Below, piece by piece: positions 37,680 to 49,196 of a stretch of DNA of 64,000 bases (position 1 is the stretch's first letter; every line of letters begins with the position of its first letter). A program made the position numbers and the translations under genes. The notes under the pieces were generated by a model that saw only the letters and a program-made list of their open reading frames with translations, ran no database searches and was not told where the DNA came from. The stretch is taken from NCBI GenBank assembly GCA_034620365.1, contig JAQGEQ010000281.1, forward strand, positions 372,001-436,000, given 5' to 3'. This DNA is from Pegea sp. RAD2-039 (taxonomy: Eukaryota; Chordata; Thaliacea; Salpida; Salpidae).

Positions 37680-38462
37680 GGATTTTTATCACAATCTTAT
37701 CAAAATAAATGACACATTTAAAAAGAAGTCCTTGGAAAGTGTATGAGTTACTAATTGAATTTTATAATCAAATTAGAAATTAAAATTCTTGAAACCATTA
37801 CTGACATTGCATGTTTCAACAAAAGAAAAAAGCTGAAAATGCTCTAAGTTCCAGATGTATCAAGAAATTTTCTTCTGGAACACTTATTCAATTATTCAAG
37901 TGTTAGTAACAAAGCATCTGAACTGTTGTATAAACATTTATAAATATCTAACTTGCTTCTATAGCAATGTTAGTTTTTTATTATTTATTTATTAACATTT
38001 TTACACAAAGCATAAACATTTTTATATTCTTTCATCTTCTTTCAATAATAATATCTGATCAAATGCTTGTATTATCACCAAAGTTAAATTAAGACAAATT
38101 ATTTTGATGTTCTAAGGTTTTCTTTTACATAAATCAACAGTTTATATATATTAAACATTATGCCTTGATTTTGTACTGTTGGTTTTGTTTCTGCTTACTG
38201 TAACTTATGTTTAGAATATTTACGAAGTATTATGATTAGAGTATTTATAAAAACTGACTTATATAAAGTGATTTATATCAAACTTCAATAAATCTCAGAT
38301 ACTATATCTAGAATTAAATAAAGATTTAAATCAATATAAAATTGTATGTTAAAATTAAGCATAAATATTATGAAATTAAATTAAATCTTTGAATACTTTC
38401 ATTTAAATTTGTTAGAATTCATTGAAACTATAACTTAAAGTTGTTTTTGATGTAGTTTGTAG
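37680..38462. other. Intergenic, upstream of PRC1-like copy 2
   Basis: AT-rich with no gene. It ends in a 3' splice site (TTTGTAG at 38456-38462) that parallels those before the other two PRC1-like genes. Confidence 0.4.
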
Positions 38463-38513
38463 GTTTATTTTTCTTGTTATAAAAAAGTTTTACAATGAAG
38501 ACTACAGCTTAAA

Positions 38514-39818
38514 ATGGAAAGAAAAAAAATTGAAACGAAAGATGGGAAAAGAGATTCTAACTCAGTATGGATAGAATCTACAGTTGAATATATCAAGTCT
38601 GAACTTACTAAGAATGCTGAAATATGGAGTCTTCGCCAAATTGATCATGAAATTTCAGAAACATGGCAAGAGGAGTTTTTAAAAGGTATAGAGGAACAAT
38701 GTCTACAACTTTTTCAGAAAAGCACCAAGATTCCTTTAAATGCAACACTTGAGAAAAAACAAAAATATTACCAAAAGGTTTCTTTTAATTTTGAAGAAGG
38801 CTCTATAGCTTCAAAATGTGGAAAGCTTGACGAAAGAAAAGATGATGCCCAACATTGTATCAAGAAAATGAAGCTTACACGAAGAAAAAGAGTTAAAATG
38901 TTTAAAAAGTTGAAAAATTCAGAAAAAGCGCTATGTGAAGAACTTGGATGCACCCCAAGTGAACAAAACATTGAAAATCAAGCAACTAAAGAGAACATTC
39001 TGAAAGTCAGTAAGGTTGTAGAAGGTTTAGAGTCTTTGAAAGCATCTCGATTAAAGGTAGTGAAAAAGTTTAAACCTAAGTTTTCCGCCATTGTCGATGA
39101 ATTAAAAGTCAATTTAAGTGATCAGTCAATTATCAAGAAAGTACTTGAGTCCAATCAAGAAATTTTGAAAGAAGATCTTGCTCAGATCTTACCATCTGAG
39201 TACGAAAAGATGGAAATACTTTTGTCCGATTTTAAAACAAGTCTGATCAATGAAACAAAAACTCTATGGGAGTTTTTCAATAGCAAGGAAGACCGTCCAG
39301 ATTCGAGTTTTGTTGAATTCTTTTATAAAAGGCCCATTAAAGACATCAAGTTGTTCCATCAATCTTTAGCAGAAAGAAAATCAGATTTTGATAGAGAGGT
39401 GGCTAGCTATATACAAGCTATAAATTTTTATCGAAAAATTTGCTTCAAAAAAGAAAAACTGTTTCCTATCCCGCAGACTTCTATGGATCTTGATATGTAT
39501 AAAAGAGAACTGAAAGAGTCAAGAGTGTTATATGAAGAACATCAAGAATTGTTTCTTAATACATTTTTACTAATAGAATCCTTCAACAATATGAATGAAT
39601 TTGCTAAGAAGAATAAGAATTGTTCTGAAATAGAGCTCATGAAAGCAAAAGCATCGGATTATGTACGCCGCTTGTATTTGGAGATTATGATATGTAGCAA
39701 GGCATATAGAGATAAGACATCTGAATTTTTTTTAATCGAAGGTGTGCCATTCGATGAGTTTTTTCGCGATCATTGGTGGTCCTATTTAAATTTAACAATG
39801 GAAATCGTTTCTCACTAA
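38514..39818 (+). CDS. PRC1/Ase1/MAP65-like microtubule bundler, copy 2
   Basis: 434 residues, one coding exon. It begins KIETKDGKR, then WIESTVEYIKSEL. It holds the family landmarks EKALCEELGCTPSEQN, ESLKASRLKVVKKFKPKF, the ILPSEYEKMEILLSD segment, YRKICFKKEKLFPIPQ, ELKESRVLYEEHQELFL and IEGVPFDEFFRDHW. The spectrin-like module is therefore complete, but the protein stops about a dozen residues later, without the basic tail of PRC1. A start at 38514 is supported by alignment with copy 3. A five-codon upstream ORF begins at 38495 in the leader. The central third is nearly identical to copy 3 even at silent sites, while both ends are well diverged. Confidence 0.75.
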   Translation: MERKKIETKDGKRDSNSVWIESTVEYIKSELTKNAEIWSLRQIDHEISETWQEEFLKGIEEQCLQLFQKSTKIPLNATLEKKQKYYQKVSFNFEEGSIASKCGKLDERKDDAQHCIKKMKLTRRKRVKMFKKLKNSEKALCEELGCTPSEQNIENQATKENILKVSKVVEGLESLKASRLKVVKKFKPKFSAIVDELKVNLSDQSIIKKVLESNQEILKEDLAQILPSEYEKMEILLSDFKTSLINETKTLWEFFNSKEDRPDSSFVEFFYKRPIKDIKLFHQSLAERKSDFDREVASYIQAINFYRKICFKKEKLFPIPQTSMDLDMYKRELKESRVLYEEHQELFLNTFLLIESFNNMNEFAKKNKNCSEIELMKAKASDYVRRLYLEIMICSKAYRDKTSEFFLIEGVPFDEFFRDHWWSYLNLTMEIVSH

Positions 39819-41179
39819 TGATCATGAAGCAAGTGAATCTCATAGTTTTGGAGGTGGATTTTAGGAAGACAGCTGCATGAGCTTCCTTTTTAGAAGAAAC
39901 CATTAACCAGTTTGTTCCAACTGTAGATTTATAAGACTCCATTATTTTTAAAGTAAATATCTCTTTTTCTTCTGGTTGAAAATATTGTTATATTGAATAG
40001 AATTTGGAAGAGTAATTAAATTCTTTGCTGTAACAAGCTTGAAAAGTAATGAAGGTTTTGGCACTCACTAGTTATTCACAATTTTTAAAAATTTGATAAT
40101 TTTTGGTAATTTATATTTCTACTAACATGGAAATTTAACTTGAATCCTCTTTATTTATTATTTTTTCACCTGTTAATTACTTTTCAATCATCGTATGAAT
40201 TATCTATTACAAATTGGAAACATAACAATTTACTAGAAGTTTTTTTCTGAAATTTTTAATTAGAATCAATATCGAATTTTCCAATTATTATCTTCATGTT
40301 GCCAAATAGTACTTACCTATGCTTGCTTGTGCCACACTTAATCTTTAGTATATTACCAAACTTCTTTTTCATAATATTATTTTTCTAAAACTATTATGAT
40401 TTTATTTGAAAATTATTAATGTTGTGAAGGATTACAAAGAAATTATGTCTTAAAATAAAACTTATAGCTTACGGAGGTCTCTGAATACTTTGTAAAAAGA
40501 AGTAATAGGAGTAGCAGAGTTTTCAAAACATTTTTCTAATCCTGAAGGTTGGCAGCTTTGTTATTGTTGTCCTGGTAAAGACAATGATTAGTGGTGGTTT
40601 CTTTAGCATGCTGATACACATCATGTGTTGTTATTCGTTTTTTCTTTTTCATTTTTCAGTTTAGTGTAAAATTTGAACTTTTTACTCAGAGGTTTAATTT
40701 TCAATTGCTTTCAAAGGAGAGATTTTACAACGTAAACAATACCATTTGGTGGTAATATTTATTTGTAAGAAATATCAGTTTTACCTATAAATAACTGTTA
40801 GGTTATATTTAAGTTTTGATGATTTAAATTCAAACTTACTAAATTGTTTTGATCAGCTGTATCCAAAAGTTGAAAGCATTAAGTTCTAGATTTGATTTAT
40901 TTAAACTAAAAAGAAAAAAAAGTGAAAGGCTTTATCATTTTGGGGGATTTTTATTTTTGATCAAAACCATAACAACTACCGCATTTGGCTTTATCTCAAA
41001 ATGGCCCATAAATTTTAACTTGGTACCAATTTTAACCATATTAAAAACACTATTACTTTAAATATTTAAAAATAAATGGCCCATGTTTTTTATTTGGTAC
41101 AACAGGAAAAAAATACTATTATTTTATAGATTTCAAAATACAACCAAATTGCTTTTTCACTTTTTTGTTTAGTTTCGAC
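39819..41179. other. Intergenic, nothing recognised
   Basis: No supported gene. A 70-codon open frame at 40849 lacks coding character and has no counterpart elsewhere in the window. Confidence 0.4.
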
Positions 41180-41415
41180 TATTATACACTTGCATATAGG
41201 CTAGGGTAGAACTGAGAAAATTCAATTGTTGCCCATACAGCAGGATTCTTCTTTATAATGCCAACAAGGTTATGCATCGGAACAGATGGACTAATGCAGG
41301 CGTCAGAGAGCTGCTAGAATGACACTGAGTACAGTGACGAACTGCCAACCAGACTCCAACTCCAGCTTTAAAAGTTTGATAACCTGTAAAATAAAGAGTT
41401 GTTTGTTTTTCTAAA
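41180..41415 (+). mobile_element. Promoter-like segment, possible solo LTR (copy A)
   Basis: Less AT-rich than its surroundings and related along its length to 59680-59905. Shared features in order are a TATA-like GCATATAGG, a CAATTG/CAGTTAG start-like site, AACAAGGTTATG, a G/A-rich middle, a GTACAGTGACGAACTGC block, and AATAAA (about 41391) followed by TTGTTTGTT. TATA, start site and poly(A) signal within about 230 bp is the layout of a retrotransposon LTR. No internal coding region lies beside it. It could instead be a small noncoding transcription unit. Confidence 0.35.
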
Positions 41416-42888
41416 AAATGACATCCAAAATTCTTTACTTTTGATAGTTTGACTAACTATTAAAGGGAAATTGTATTACTTTTAACGTGAATCTATCAGC
41501 CATTAACTCTTTGTTGTCAAATTCAAGGTGCTTAAAATAATTAACCACATGACATCTATCCTTTTTACAAAAGTGTGGGACTAGTTAAACTTTTACATCA
41601 TGAACAAGTTTTGAGTAGATCATCAGAAAAGCTTTTATGAGTCTTCTATTAAAGAGAAAAATATGACGCTAATAAAACTTAGAAAGTAAATCGAAGAAAT
41701 TCTTAGAACACATAAAAATTTCACTTTGTCTTAGTGTGTCTATCTAATTTGTTATCTTAATATTTCTAAAATTTCAATTTAATAAGAGTATTCAGATTTT
41801 TTGCAATAAAACTCCATTAAATATTTTTCAAGTAATAATTTATAGTAAAAATTTATAATAGTTTATTGTAATAAATTAATAAATAAATAAATTTGAGGCC
41901 ATTGTGTACATTTTGATCAGTTTTGGATTAGTTTTTATTTTGTATCATATAGTGTTAATTGAATTTCAAATTTTATTTCTTATAACTTTTACATTATTTT
42001 TTTAATATTTTTAAAAAGTGAATCTATAAAAATCAAAATTAATAAACTTATTTTGTGTTTTAATTATATTTTCAATTATTATTTATTTATTTTCTTTATT
42101 TACCCCAAAAAATTATTTGTTAATTTAAGAACATTTTATATATTTATATTCTGTTTATATTTTCAATCTTACATATAAGTTTTTTTTGATAATAGACTGA
42201 AAAAATGTATAACTAAAAATTTTAAACTTTTTCAAAAAGTATAGTTTATCTGTAGCAATGAATAAAATACAAAAAAAATGTATTTTTAATTGTTTTTAAG
42301 TAAATAATGGTAACTTGCTTTTTTATATAAATTTTCATTGTGAATTAACTAATGTGTTTATTTGCAAAAATTGTCAGCTTTTAATTTTATAGTTTTAAAT
42401 ATTTTTGAAAATTTTTATTTATTTTGTTTTTGGAGTATTCCTACATATTTAATTTTTTTAATTTGCCTGTCTCTTAAATCTGAATTTTTTCTTATATTTC
42501 TTGTATTTCTATTAAATTCAATATTATTTTGTTTTAGATTATAAAATTCTATTTTTGCTTAAAATTGCATATTTATTAGTAAAAAAATCCTAAAACATTT
42601 ATAGTAATTAAAATTTGATGGCATTTTCTTAAAAGAACTTATTTATATCCTTGACTATGGATCTTTATTACAATCTATGCAGCTAAAAGATAATTAAAAC
42701 AAGTTTTTTCATATCAACTTTAAATGATGTCACTAGTCAAAATTTATCATTTTATAGAATTCTTAGAGAGTTTATAATTAATATTTATTTTAAACTCAAA
42801 TGATTAACTTTCACTAATATAAAGAAGCTATTTTTCAGGAAGTAATGTAATAAGAACTAAAGGTATTGAAGCAGATAACACTCATTAG
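41416..42888. other. Very AT-rich stretch
   Basis: No supported gene. A short GTAATAAATTAATAAATAAATAAA-type run near 41868-41892 resembles a SINE tail. The 60-codon open frame at 42362 is composition noise. Confidence 0.35.
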
Positions 42889-43092
42889 AAATCATCTGAT
42901 GAAGTCCCTTATACCAATATTTCAAATTCATTAACTTGGAAAGAAAAGAAATTCATTCTTCAATATTCAACACGGTTAGATACTTTTTCTAATTCTTATT
43001 TTAACTTACCCCTTGCTGATTATTACTTAGAACAACTAAGTTATAAAGTAATTTCAACTCTCAAGTTTGAATCTGTTCTTTATAAAAAGTAA
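42889..43092 (+). pseudogene. Exon-like fragment of unknown gene
   Basis: 67 codons open between TAG and TAA, just after an acceptor-like TTTTTCAG at 42829-42838. The translation has mixed composition with SLTWKEKKFILQYSTRLDTF and LADYYLEQLSYKV. A similar layout occurs at 45290-45541 (QSLTRKAFL, then FSYYKHRLCKV). The two look like diverged copies of one coding segment. Family not recognised. Confidence 0.3.
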
Positions 43093-44029
43093 ATGGTTGC
43101 TCTAGCTTTCTGAAGTTACCCATATATGTATAAACTTAACAAGATGTTTTATTGATAATAAGTCAATTTTAAACAAAATCCAAAGAATAAGAAAATTCTG
43201 ATTATATATAACCAACTTGTTATCATTTGACTAATACTTCCTTTTTCTAAAATAAGACATTAAAAAACAAAATTATGATTACAATTTATTAGTATTTAAA
43301 TTTGTTGATATAGGCAAGATAATACTGAATCCATTTTTACAAACATCTTATACATTTTTATATAACTGGTATGTAACAAATAACTGAATTTACAGTCTAT
43401 TAAGACATACTTGATAATACCAGGGTATAACAACGCATCCAGTATTATTATACCATGCTTTACTAAGTGGAATCAATATATATATTAGAATTTGTCATAA
43501 GAACAAGAGAAACAAATTTTGAATTCTGCAATAATATATATAGCAAAAATTGAAATGAGTAATAACTTACTCAGAGTAATAAAATGGGGAATAAAGGTGG
43601 TATATACAACAGATGATTAAAAAATAAAACAAAATATTAAGCTAACATATGGTGTAATAAGATTTCATAGATTATTAAAATTTACTAATATTTTCAAAAA
43701 TATAAGTTAATTTGTTAGAATTATCGTGGCAAGAAAAGAAAAAAACACCTAAGCCCAAACAAAATATTGAAATATTTGAAAACAGACAAAAAATATTTTC
43801 TTTTTGTAATCACAATAGCTGTTTAAATATAAAAGATTTTATAAGTTTCAGTTTGCATTTTTAAAATATAATATTTTTCTAGTCTCAAAGAAGAAGGAGC
43901 AAACAATAAAACTTTTATTGGAAACGGAAGAAAAAGATATAAATATCCAGGATGTATAGTTTCAATCTTTTTTCAAGTAATACCTTGGAAACTAACTTTG
44001 AAAAAAATAATAAAGAAGCAAGTTGATTA

Positions 44030-44290
44030 AAATTATATATTTCAGACTAAAAAATAAGATTTTACAAATTCAATTTTAGCTCGAAAGATGTATATATTTA
44101 CATAGTAAGCTCTAATTTCTCAACTCGCCTGGATTGTAAACTAGTTTTTCATACACAGGATTTACAGAAAAAGATATCTTCAACTTGTATTTCGATTGGG
44201 TTCAAACAAATCAGCAAACAAATAAGAAAAATTTGAACGAAGCGCAAGACTTACAGATCTACTACAAGTTTGCAGAGGAGTGCAAATAAA
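44030..44290. repeat. Repeated block shared with 53460-53640
   Basis: Shared landmarks are TTGTAAAC(T/A)AGTTTT, ACACAGGATTTAC, and the stretch GTTCAAACAAATCAG. A short exon-like reading exists on the minus strand but is interrupted by a stop. The interval 43093-44030 has nothing I can name. Confidence 0.5.
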
Positions 44291-44689
44291 AAGTAAGTTG
44301 ATTCGTTAGTTGAAAATTAACTAACCTCTGAACCAACTTAAAGATTGGACAAAAAAACTAATGTAAAAATTGGGAAAATTAACTCGCCAACTATGTTCTT
44401 TTTCTACTGTTATAGCAAGTAACATAATTTTCAAAAGCATCTATACAAATATAAAAGTTGGTTATTGGGTTAATGAAACAAGTACACCACTATCAATAAT
44501 AATCAAGCATACAAGCCTTGTTTAAAGTTACACAAATGTCAATTTTAAAGTTTGATAAAATGTTTACTTTAAATGTTTGGTGATTTATATAACTCAAATC
44601 ATCGAAGTAGGTATTTAAATATACACCTAAAGAGTTAATAATTAAGATCTATTTATTTTCAGTGCAATTTGAATAAATCTACTGTTTAG

Positions 44690-44920
44690 TATTGATATTG
44701 TTAATATTTTATAAACTTTGATGGTTCTTACGACCCCCTTAATTAAAATTTGAATTTTTCAAGTTATACTATTATGCATCACCCTGTTAGTTCTTCAAAT
44801 GTTGTAATTTTTGTCATGTGATCATATCACTTGACCTTACTGCTTAATATTTCAGTCAAATATAGAATGATGGTGACTACTTAGAATAAAAAAAAAACAT
44901 TAAAGTCATACATTCTTGTT
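44690..44920. repeat. Repeated block shared with 59240-59470
   Basis: Shares TTTTTGTCATGTGATCATATCAC and flanking sequence with 59350-59400, and the 'CTTACGACCCCCTT' landmark with 57145-57175 and 59280-59300. No open frame. Confidence 0.65.
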
Positions 44921-45289
44921 TTATTTAAACCAAAGCTTGAAGTTGTTGAAAATACAAAATCTATTTATCAAAATATGAAAAAAACTTCAACTGAAAGATA
45001 ATACTGTTAAACAATCTACAAGTATCTTGTCTTTAGTCCATCTACATGGTAGCGTCTACAATTAGTTTTGTATATGATGAATTTAAAATTGAAAATTCAG
45101 TCATGATTTATTACAGAATCGCCACGTTATTCTTCATTTAGTATCAGATCATCAACTTTATACCAAATTCTTAAATACTGTAAATAAACAAGTTTCTGGA
45201 CACCATAAGGCTTTTCCATTTAGACATTGTCTCATATTAAATTTTAATACTTCTGTTTGAGTTTTTCTCCTAGAAAAAAATATAGCTGA

Positions 45290-45541
45290 GTCTGTTCAGC
45301 AATCATTGACCCGGAAAGCTTTCCTTACATGAAGGAAAGTATCCCCTTTTCTTACTACAAGCACCGTCTCTGTAAAGTCAATAGTAAATGCATTTATGAT
45401 GCTTTTTCCGACCTTCTACTATTATTTGAAATAAATTGTAAAGTTGACTTAGTTTTACAGAAAGCCATAAACTTACTAATCTGTCCTGAAAATCTTGGAA
45501 TTCCCGTTAAACCTTCAAAAAATTTACCACTTTGGTAATAA
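45290..45541 (+). pseudogene. Exon-like fragment of unknown gene, second copy
   Basis: 45329-45538 is open for 69 codons (SYYKHRLCKVNSKCIYDAFSD region). Just upstream, in another frame, is SVQQSLTRKAFL, so a frameshift seems to have split a coding segment like that at 42889-43092. A TTTCTCCTAG acceptor precedes it. Not recognised. Confidence 0.3.
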
Positions 45542-45699
45542 GTTTATTAATATAAAACCAAGGTTTGGACTTCCCTTTTTGATTCCTTCACTACATCAAA
45601 ATGCAAGTAGTCGTTTAAGATAAGGCACTGTATGTAATTTCATCTACACATAATAAATAAATTTACCAGTTTCCTTGATTTTTGTACCTTGATTGTCAT

Positions 45700-47560
45700 C
45701 ATCAACAATAAATTTTTATTTCATAATTTAGCTCGCATTGTTCTTATTCTTTCTATATTCATTTTAAACAGTTATATTTGAGAACTTTTCTTTATGTGTT
45801 TTGTCATAATAATGAAGCTTTGTACATGTTATAAGAGTTGTTATATTTACTATTTGCAGTCACAAGTTAAAAGAAATAAATAAATTTATCAACTTCAATC
45901 AGTAAATGAAATAATATGTTCTGACTAAACTATCAATTTTTGTACCAAAACGATGAGTAATTTTAGTATCTGATTCTAAAAGTAATTTAAGCAAAAGGTT
46001 TATTTATAGTTGAAAGCTTACCTATTACTTAGAAAATAAAAGAAGTTTTAAAATCAAATTTAAAACGAAGAAGTACTTTTCTTCAGTCTTCGCGACAGAG
46101 AAAAAAACACAATTATTCTATTTTGAAGTTGTTTTAATTCATCCCAACTAATTCCAGTAACTAAAGAAAAATTGGTCAAGCTTTGTGAACAGTACCCCTT
46201 AAAACAATTTGTGTCAGCTGTTCGATAAATGTATTAAGTTACACGAAAAACATAGTAAGTAATTTATTGAAGTTTTACCCGAACAGCAGTCTTATGCAGC
46301 TATTTTAAAGAAATCTAAGATCGACACCAAATGTCAGAAATTGAAGGAATAATAAAAAAACTCAATAAAAATCACAGCTTGAGAGAATAGGAAAAATATA
46401 TAAATATGAAATTAAGATTTACCCACTAGAAAAAATATTAATCTTATTATAAAGCTAACCTAAGCTAATAAACAAAATAATTAGTGTTTGTGAAGAAGTT
46501 AATCTAGAAACAATTAAAAGTTTAGACCAATGGTGTACCAGAGCTAAATCAATCAATATAGACAAGGAAATTGAAATTAAAATGCTCTCAATTGAACCTA
46601 ACGCAGACGTTTGTAAATCAAATATTAAAGTCTAAGAAGTTGTACTTACAAGAAAGAAATAATGAAACACTTAACCTTTAGTATTTCATAATTGTTATTA
46701 CTTATTTTATGTAAATGGATTTATATATAAGGTAATTTACTTTTATAAATATAAATCATTTAGATTCTGTTACTTTCTTAAAATCAGAACAACAGCAACA
46801 ACTAAGAAACAAAATAATTTCTGTTTAATTTACTAGAAGTTTTTGTTAATTGATTTTATTATCCCAGTGCTTATCTGAAAGAAGTTTTTTTCACGTTCTT
46901 CTTATGCTGATAATCATTGTCATCTAAAATATATAATAACTGTTAAAAGTCAAAGAATTTTAAGAAAAGTAAATAGGATTTGTTTAGCTAAAGCCTTAAT
47001 AGTAGCTCTTTTGTTTTTAATTTTTAGAAATAGTATTTGTATATTGAGTGACTAATTTGATACAGAGGTATGTAAGTGACCTCTATAATTTATAGTTTGT
47101 ATATATGAGTAAAACTTTTGCTAAAATACTAATATTTAAATAGTCTGCAAAGAAAGATAACTATGTGCAAAATTCATTAAGTTTATTTGCATTCGTTTTT
47201 AAAATGTTAAAAGGCAAGGATAGTAATATTATGTAGATAACTTAATTTTTTGCCACTATAAAGATAATTATCTATTAAGCAAAGTATATATTTTATGAAA
47301 ATCATTACATACTTGTATAAATAAATTATGCAGATGTTTATACGTGTTACTGACAAGTTGATAAATGAGTTTTAATACTGTTTAAATTTTTAGTTTAAAG
47401 TTTGAAGATCTTATCACTTATTTTGTGATTTATATCAATGTAGCTTCGTTCTTAGGAATTATTCTAATTATTAAAATATGTTCATTTTACTTCAACTAAA
47501 TATTCTAAGGCTTATAAAATTCGTCCTTGAAAAGTCTATTCTATTTTTATATATTTTTAC
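45700..47560. repeat. Upstream region of PRC1-like copy 3, duplication D copy 1
   Basis: Matches 62060-63999 in the same orientation, apart from the SINE at 62370. Landmarks include AACTTCAATCA, TAATTAGTGTTTGTGAAGAA, AAATCAGAACAACAGCAACAAC and TTTTGTGATTTATATCAAT. From 46100 to 46640 both copies keep decayed coding stretches (for example LPEQQSYAAILKK here against LPEKQAAVLNKL near 62780). A former gene is therefore present, now full of stops. Confidence 0.75.
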
Positions 47561-47888
47561 TTTAACATTATTGAAAAAAATTAAAAATATTTAATCTATA
47601 GAAATGATTTTGAAAAAAATCTTTATTATAATAAGTGACTTGGATCAAATCACATCAATATTTAGAAACTATAAGTAAATTTACTCTGGAAATAATCTAG
47701 CTACCATTTCTATTTATTATTATATATTTAATCAAAATCTTAATATTTTAAAATCATACTACAAAAAGGTTTCTGCAGTTTTACAAAACTCAATAAAATT
47801 AATTTGTGAATTTTTTTTAGTTTGATTTGCAGATTCACAAACTTGTTCTAGTGACTTTTATAGTATAAATATTATTTTAAAATCGAAA

Positions 47889-49196
47889 ATGGAAACAAAA
47901 GATGGAAAAAGACAACCTCATTCAGCATGGATAGAATCTACAGTTGGTTATATGAAGTCCCAACTTGAAAAGAACGCAGAACTTTGGAATCTTTGCCAAG
48001 ATGATACTGAAGAATTTGAGAAATGGCAACAAGAGTTTAAAGATGGTATTGAGAAACAGTGTCAAATACTTAGTCAGAAAACTTCTGTATACAATATTTC
48101 TTTAATTACAACTCTTGAATTTAAACAAAATGAACTCAAACAGCTTGCTTTTGATTTGGATGAGGACCTACCAGTACTAACAAGTAAAACACTTTTTGAA
48201 CGAATTGATGATATTCAATATTGTATCAATGACTTGAAAATTAAAAGCAAGAAAAGAGAAGAATTAAAAAAGTTGAAAAGTGAAGATAAGGCGCTATGTG
48301 AAGAACCTGGATGCACCCCAAGTGAACAAAACATAGAAAATCAAGCAACTAAAGAGAACATTCTGAAAGTCAGTAAGGTTGTAGAAGATGTAGAGTCTCT
48401 GAAAGCATCTCGATTAAAGGTAGTGGAAAAATTTAAACCTAAGTTTTCTGCCATTGTTGATGAATTAAAACTCAACTTAAATGATGATTCAATTATCAAG
48501 AAAGTACTTGAGTCCAATCAAGAAATTTTGAAAGAAGATCTTGCTCAGATCTTACCATCTGAGTACGAAAAGATGGAAAAACTTTTATCAGAAGTTAAAA
48601 CAGATATGATCAATGAAATAAAGCCACTATGGCATTTTTTTGCCGATGAAGATGGTTCTGAACCAAAATTTGTCCAAGTATATTCGAAAGAGCCTGTTGA
48701 AGAAATAAAGCTCTTCCATGAATTGTTAAAGGGGAAAAAGGCAACTTTTGAGGAGCAAATAGCCATCTGTAAAAATACTATCAACTTTTTTCGAAAAGTT
48801 TGTTTTAAAAAGGAAAAACAATTTCCTTTAACTAAAAGCTATTTGGATCTTGATAAGTATAAAAAAGAACTGAATGAGTTAAGAATGTTTTATGATAATC
48901 ATAAAAAATTGTTCCTTAAGACATCCTCAATGATTGCATCTTTCAAAGGTTTGAAGGAAATTACCGAGCAAGAAACTGATGATCGTCAAATAGAAATGAA
49001 GATAGAGAAAGAAGTTCAGACTATAACTGACTCATACAATGAAATTGTAGAAATGAGCAAGTTATATGAAGAGGATTCTTCTGAATGTTTTTCAATCGGA
49101 GATGTGCCATTCCAAGAGTTTTATAACAAACAATGGACTTATTTCAAACCTCCAGTAGTAGAATTGATGAAGAGTAGTTCAGGTCATACAGCATAA
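47889..49196 (+). CDS. PRC1/Ase1/MAP65-like microtubule bundler, copy 3
   Basis: 435 residues, one coding exon. The N-terminus (METKDGKR, WIESTVGYMKSQL, KNAELWNL) aligns with the dimerisation end of PRC1. The middle holds DKALCEEPGCTPSEQN, ESLKASRLKVVEKFKPKF and ILPSEYEKMEKLLSE. The spectrin-like part has FRKVCFKKEKQFPLTKSY, ELRMFYDNHKKLFLK and SIGDVPFQEFYNKQWTYF. It ends 17 residues after that, again lacking a long basic tail. The Pro in CEEPGC replaces the Leu found in copies 1 and 2. The start follows a 3' splice site (GATTTGCAG, 47824-47832) by 56 bp. Inferred cytoskeletal role: antiparallel microtubule crosslinking, if dimerisation and the microtubule face are intact. Confidence 0.75.
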   Translation: METKDGKRQPHSAWIESTVGYMKSQLEKNAELWNLCQDDTEEFEKWQQEFKDGIEKQCQILSQKTSVYNISLITTLEFKQNELKQLAFDLDEDLPVLTSKTLFERIDDIQYCINDLKIKSKKREELKKLKSEDKALCEEPGCTPSEQNIENQATKENILKVSKVVEDVESLKASRLKVVEKFKPKFSAIVDELKLNLNDDSIIKKVLESNQEILKEDLAQILPSEYEKMEKLLSEVKTDMINEIKPLWHFFADEDGSEPKFVQVYSKEPVEEIKLFHELLKGKKATFEEQIAICKNTINFFRKVCFKKEKQFPLTKSYLDLDKYKKELNELRMFYDNHKKLFLKTSSMIASFKGLKEITEQETDDRQIEMKIEKEVQTITDSYNEIVEMSKLYEEDSSECFSIGDVPFQEFYNKQWTYFKPPVVELMKSSSGHTA

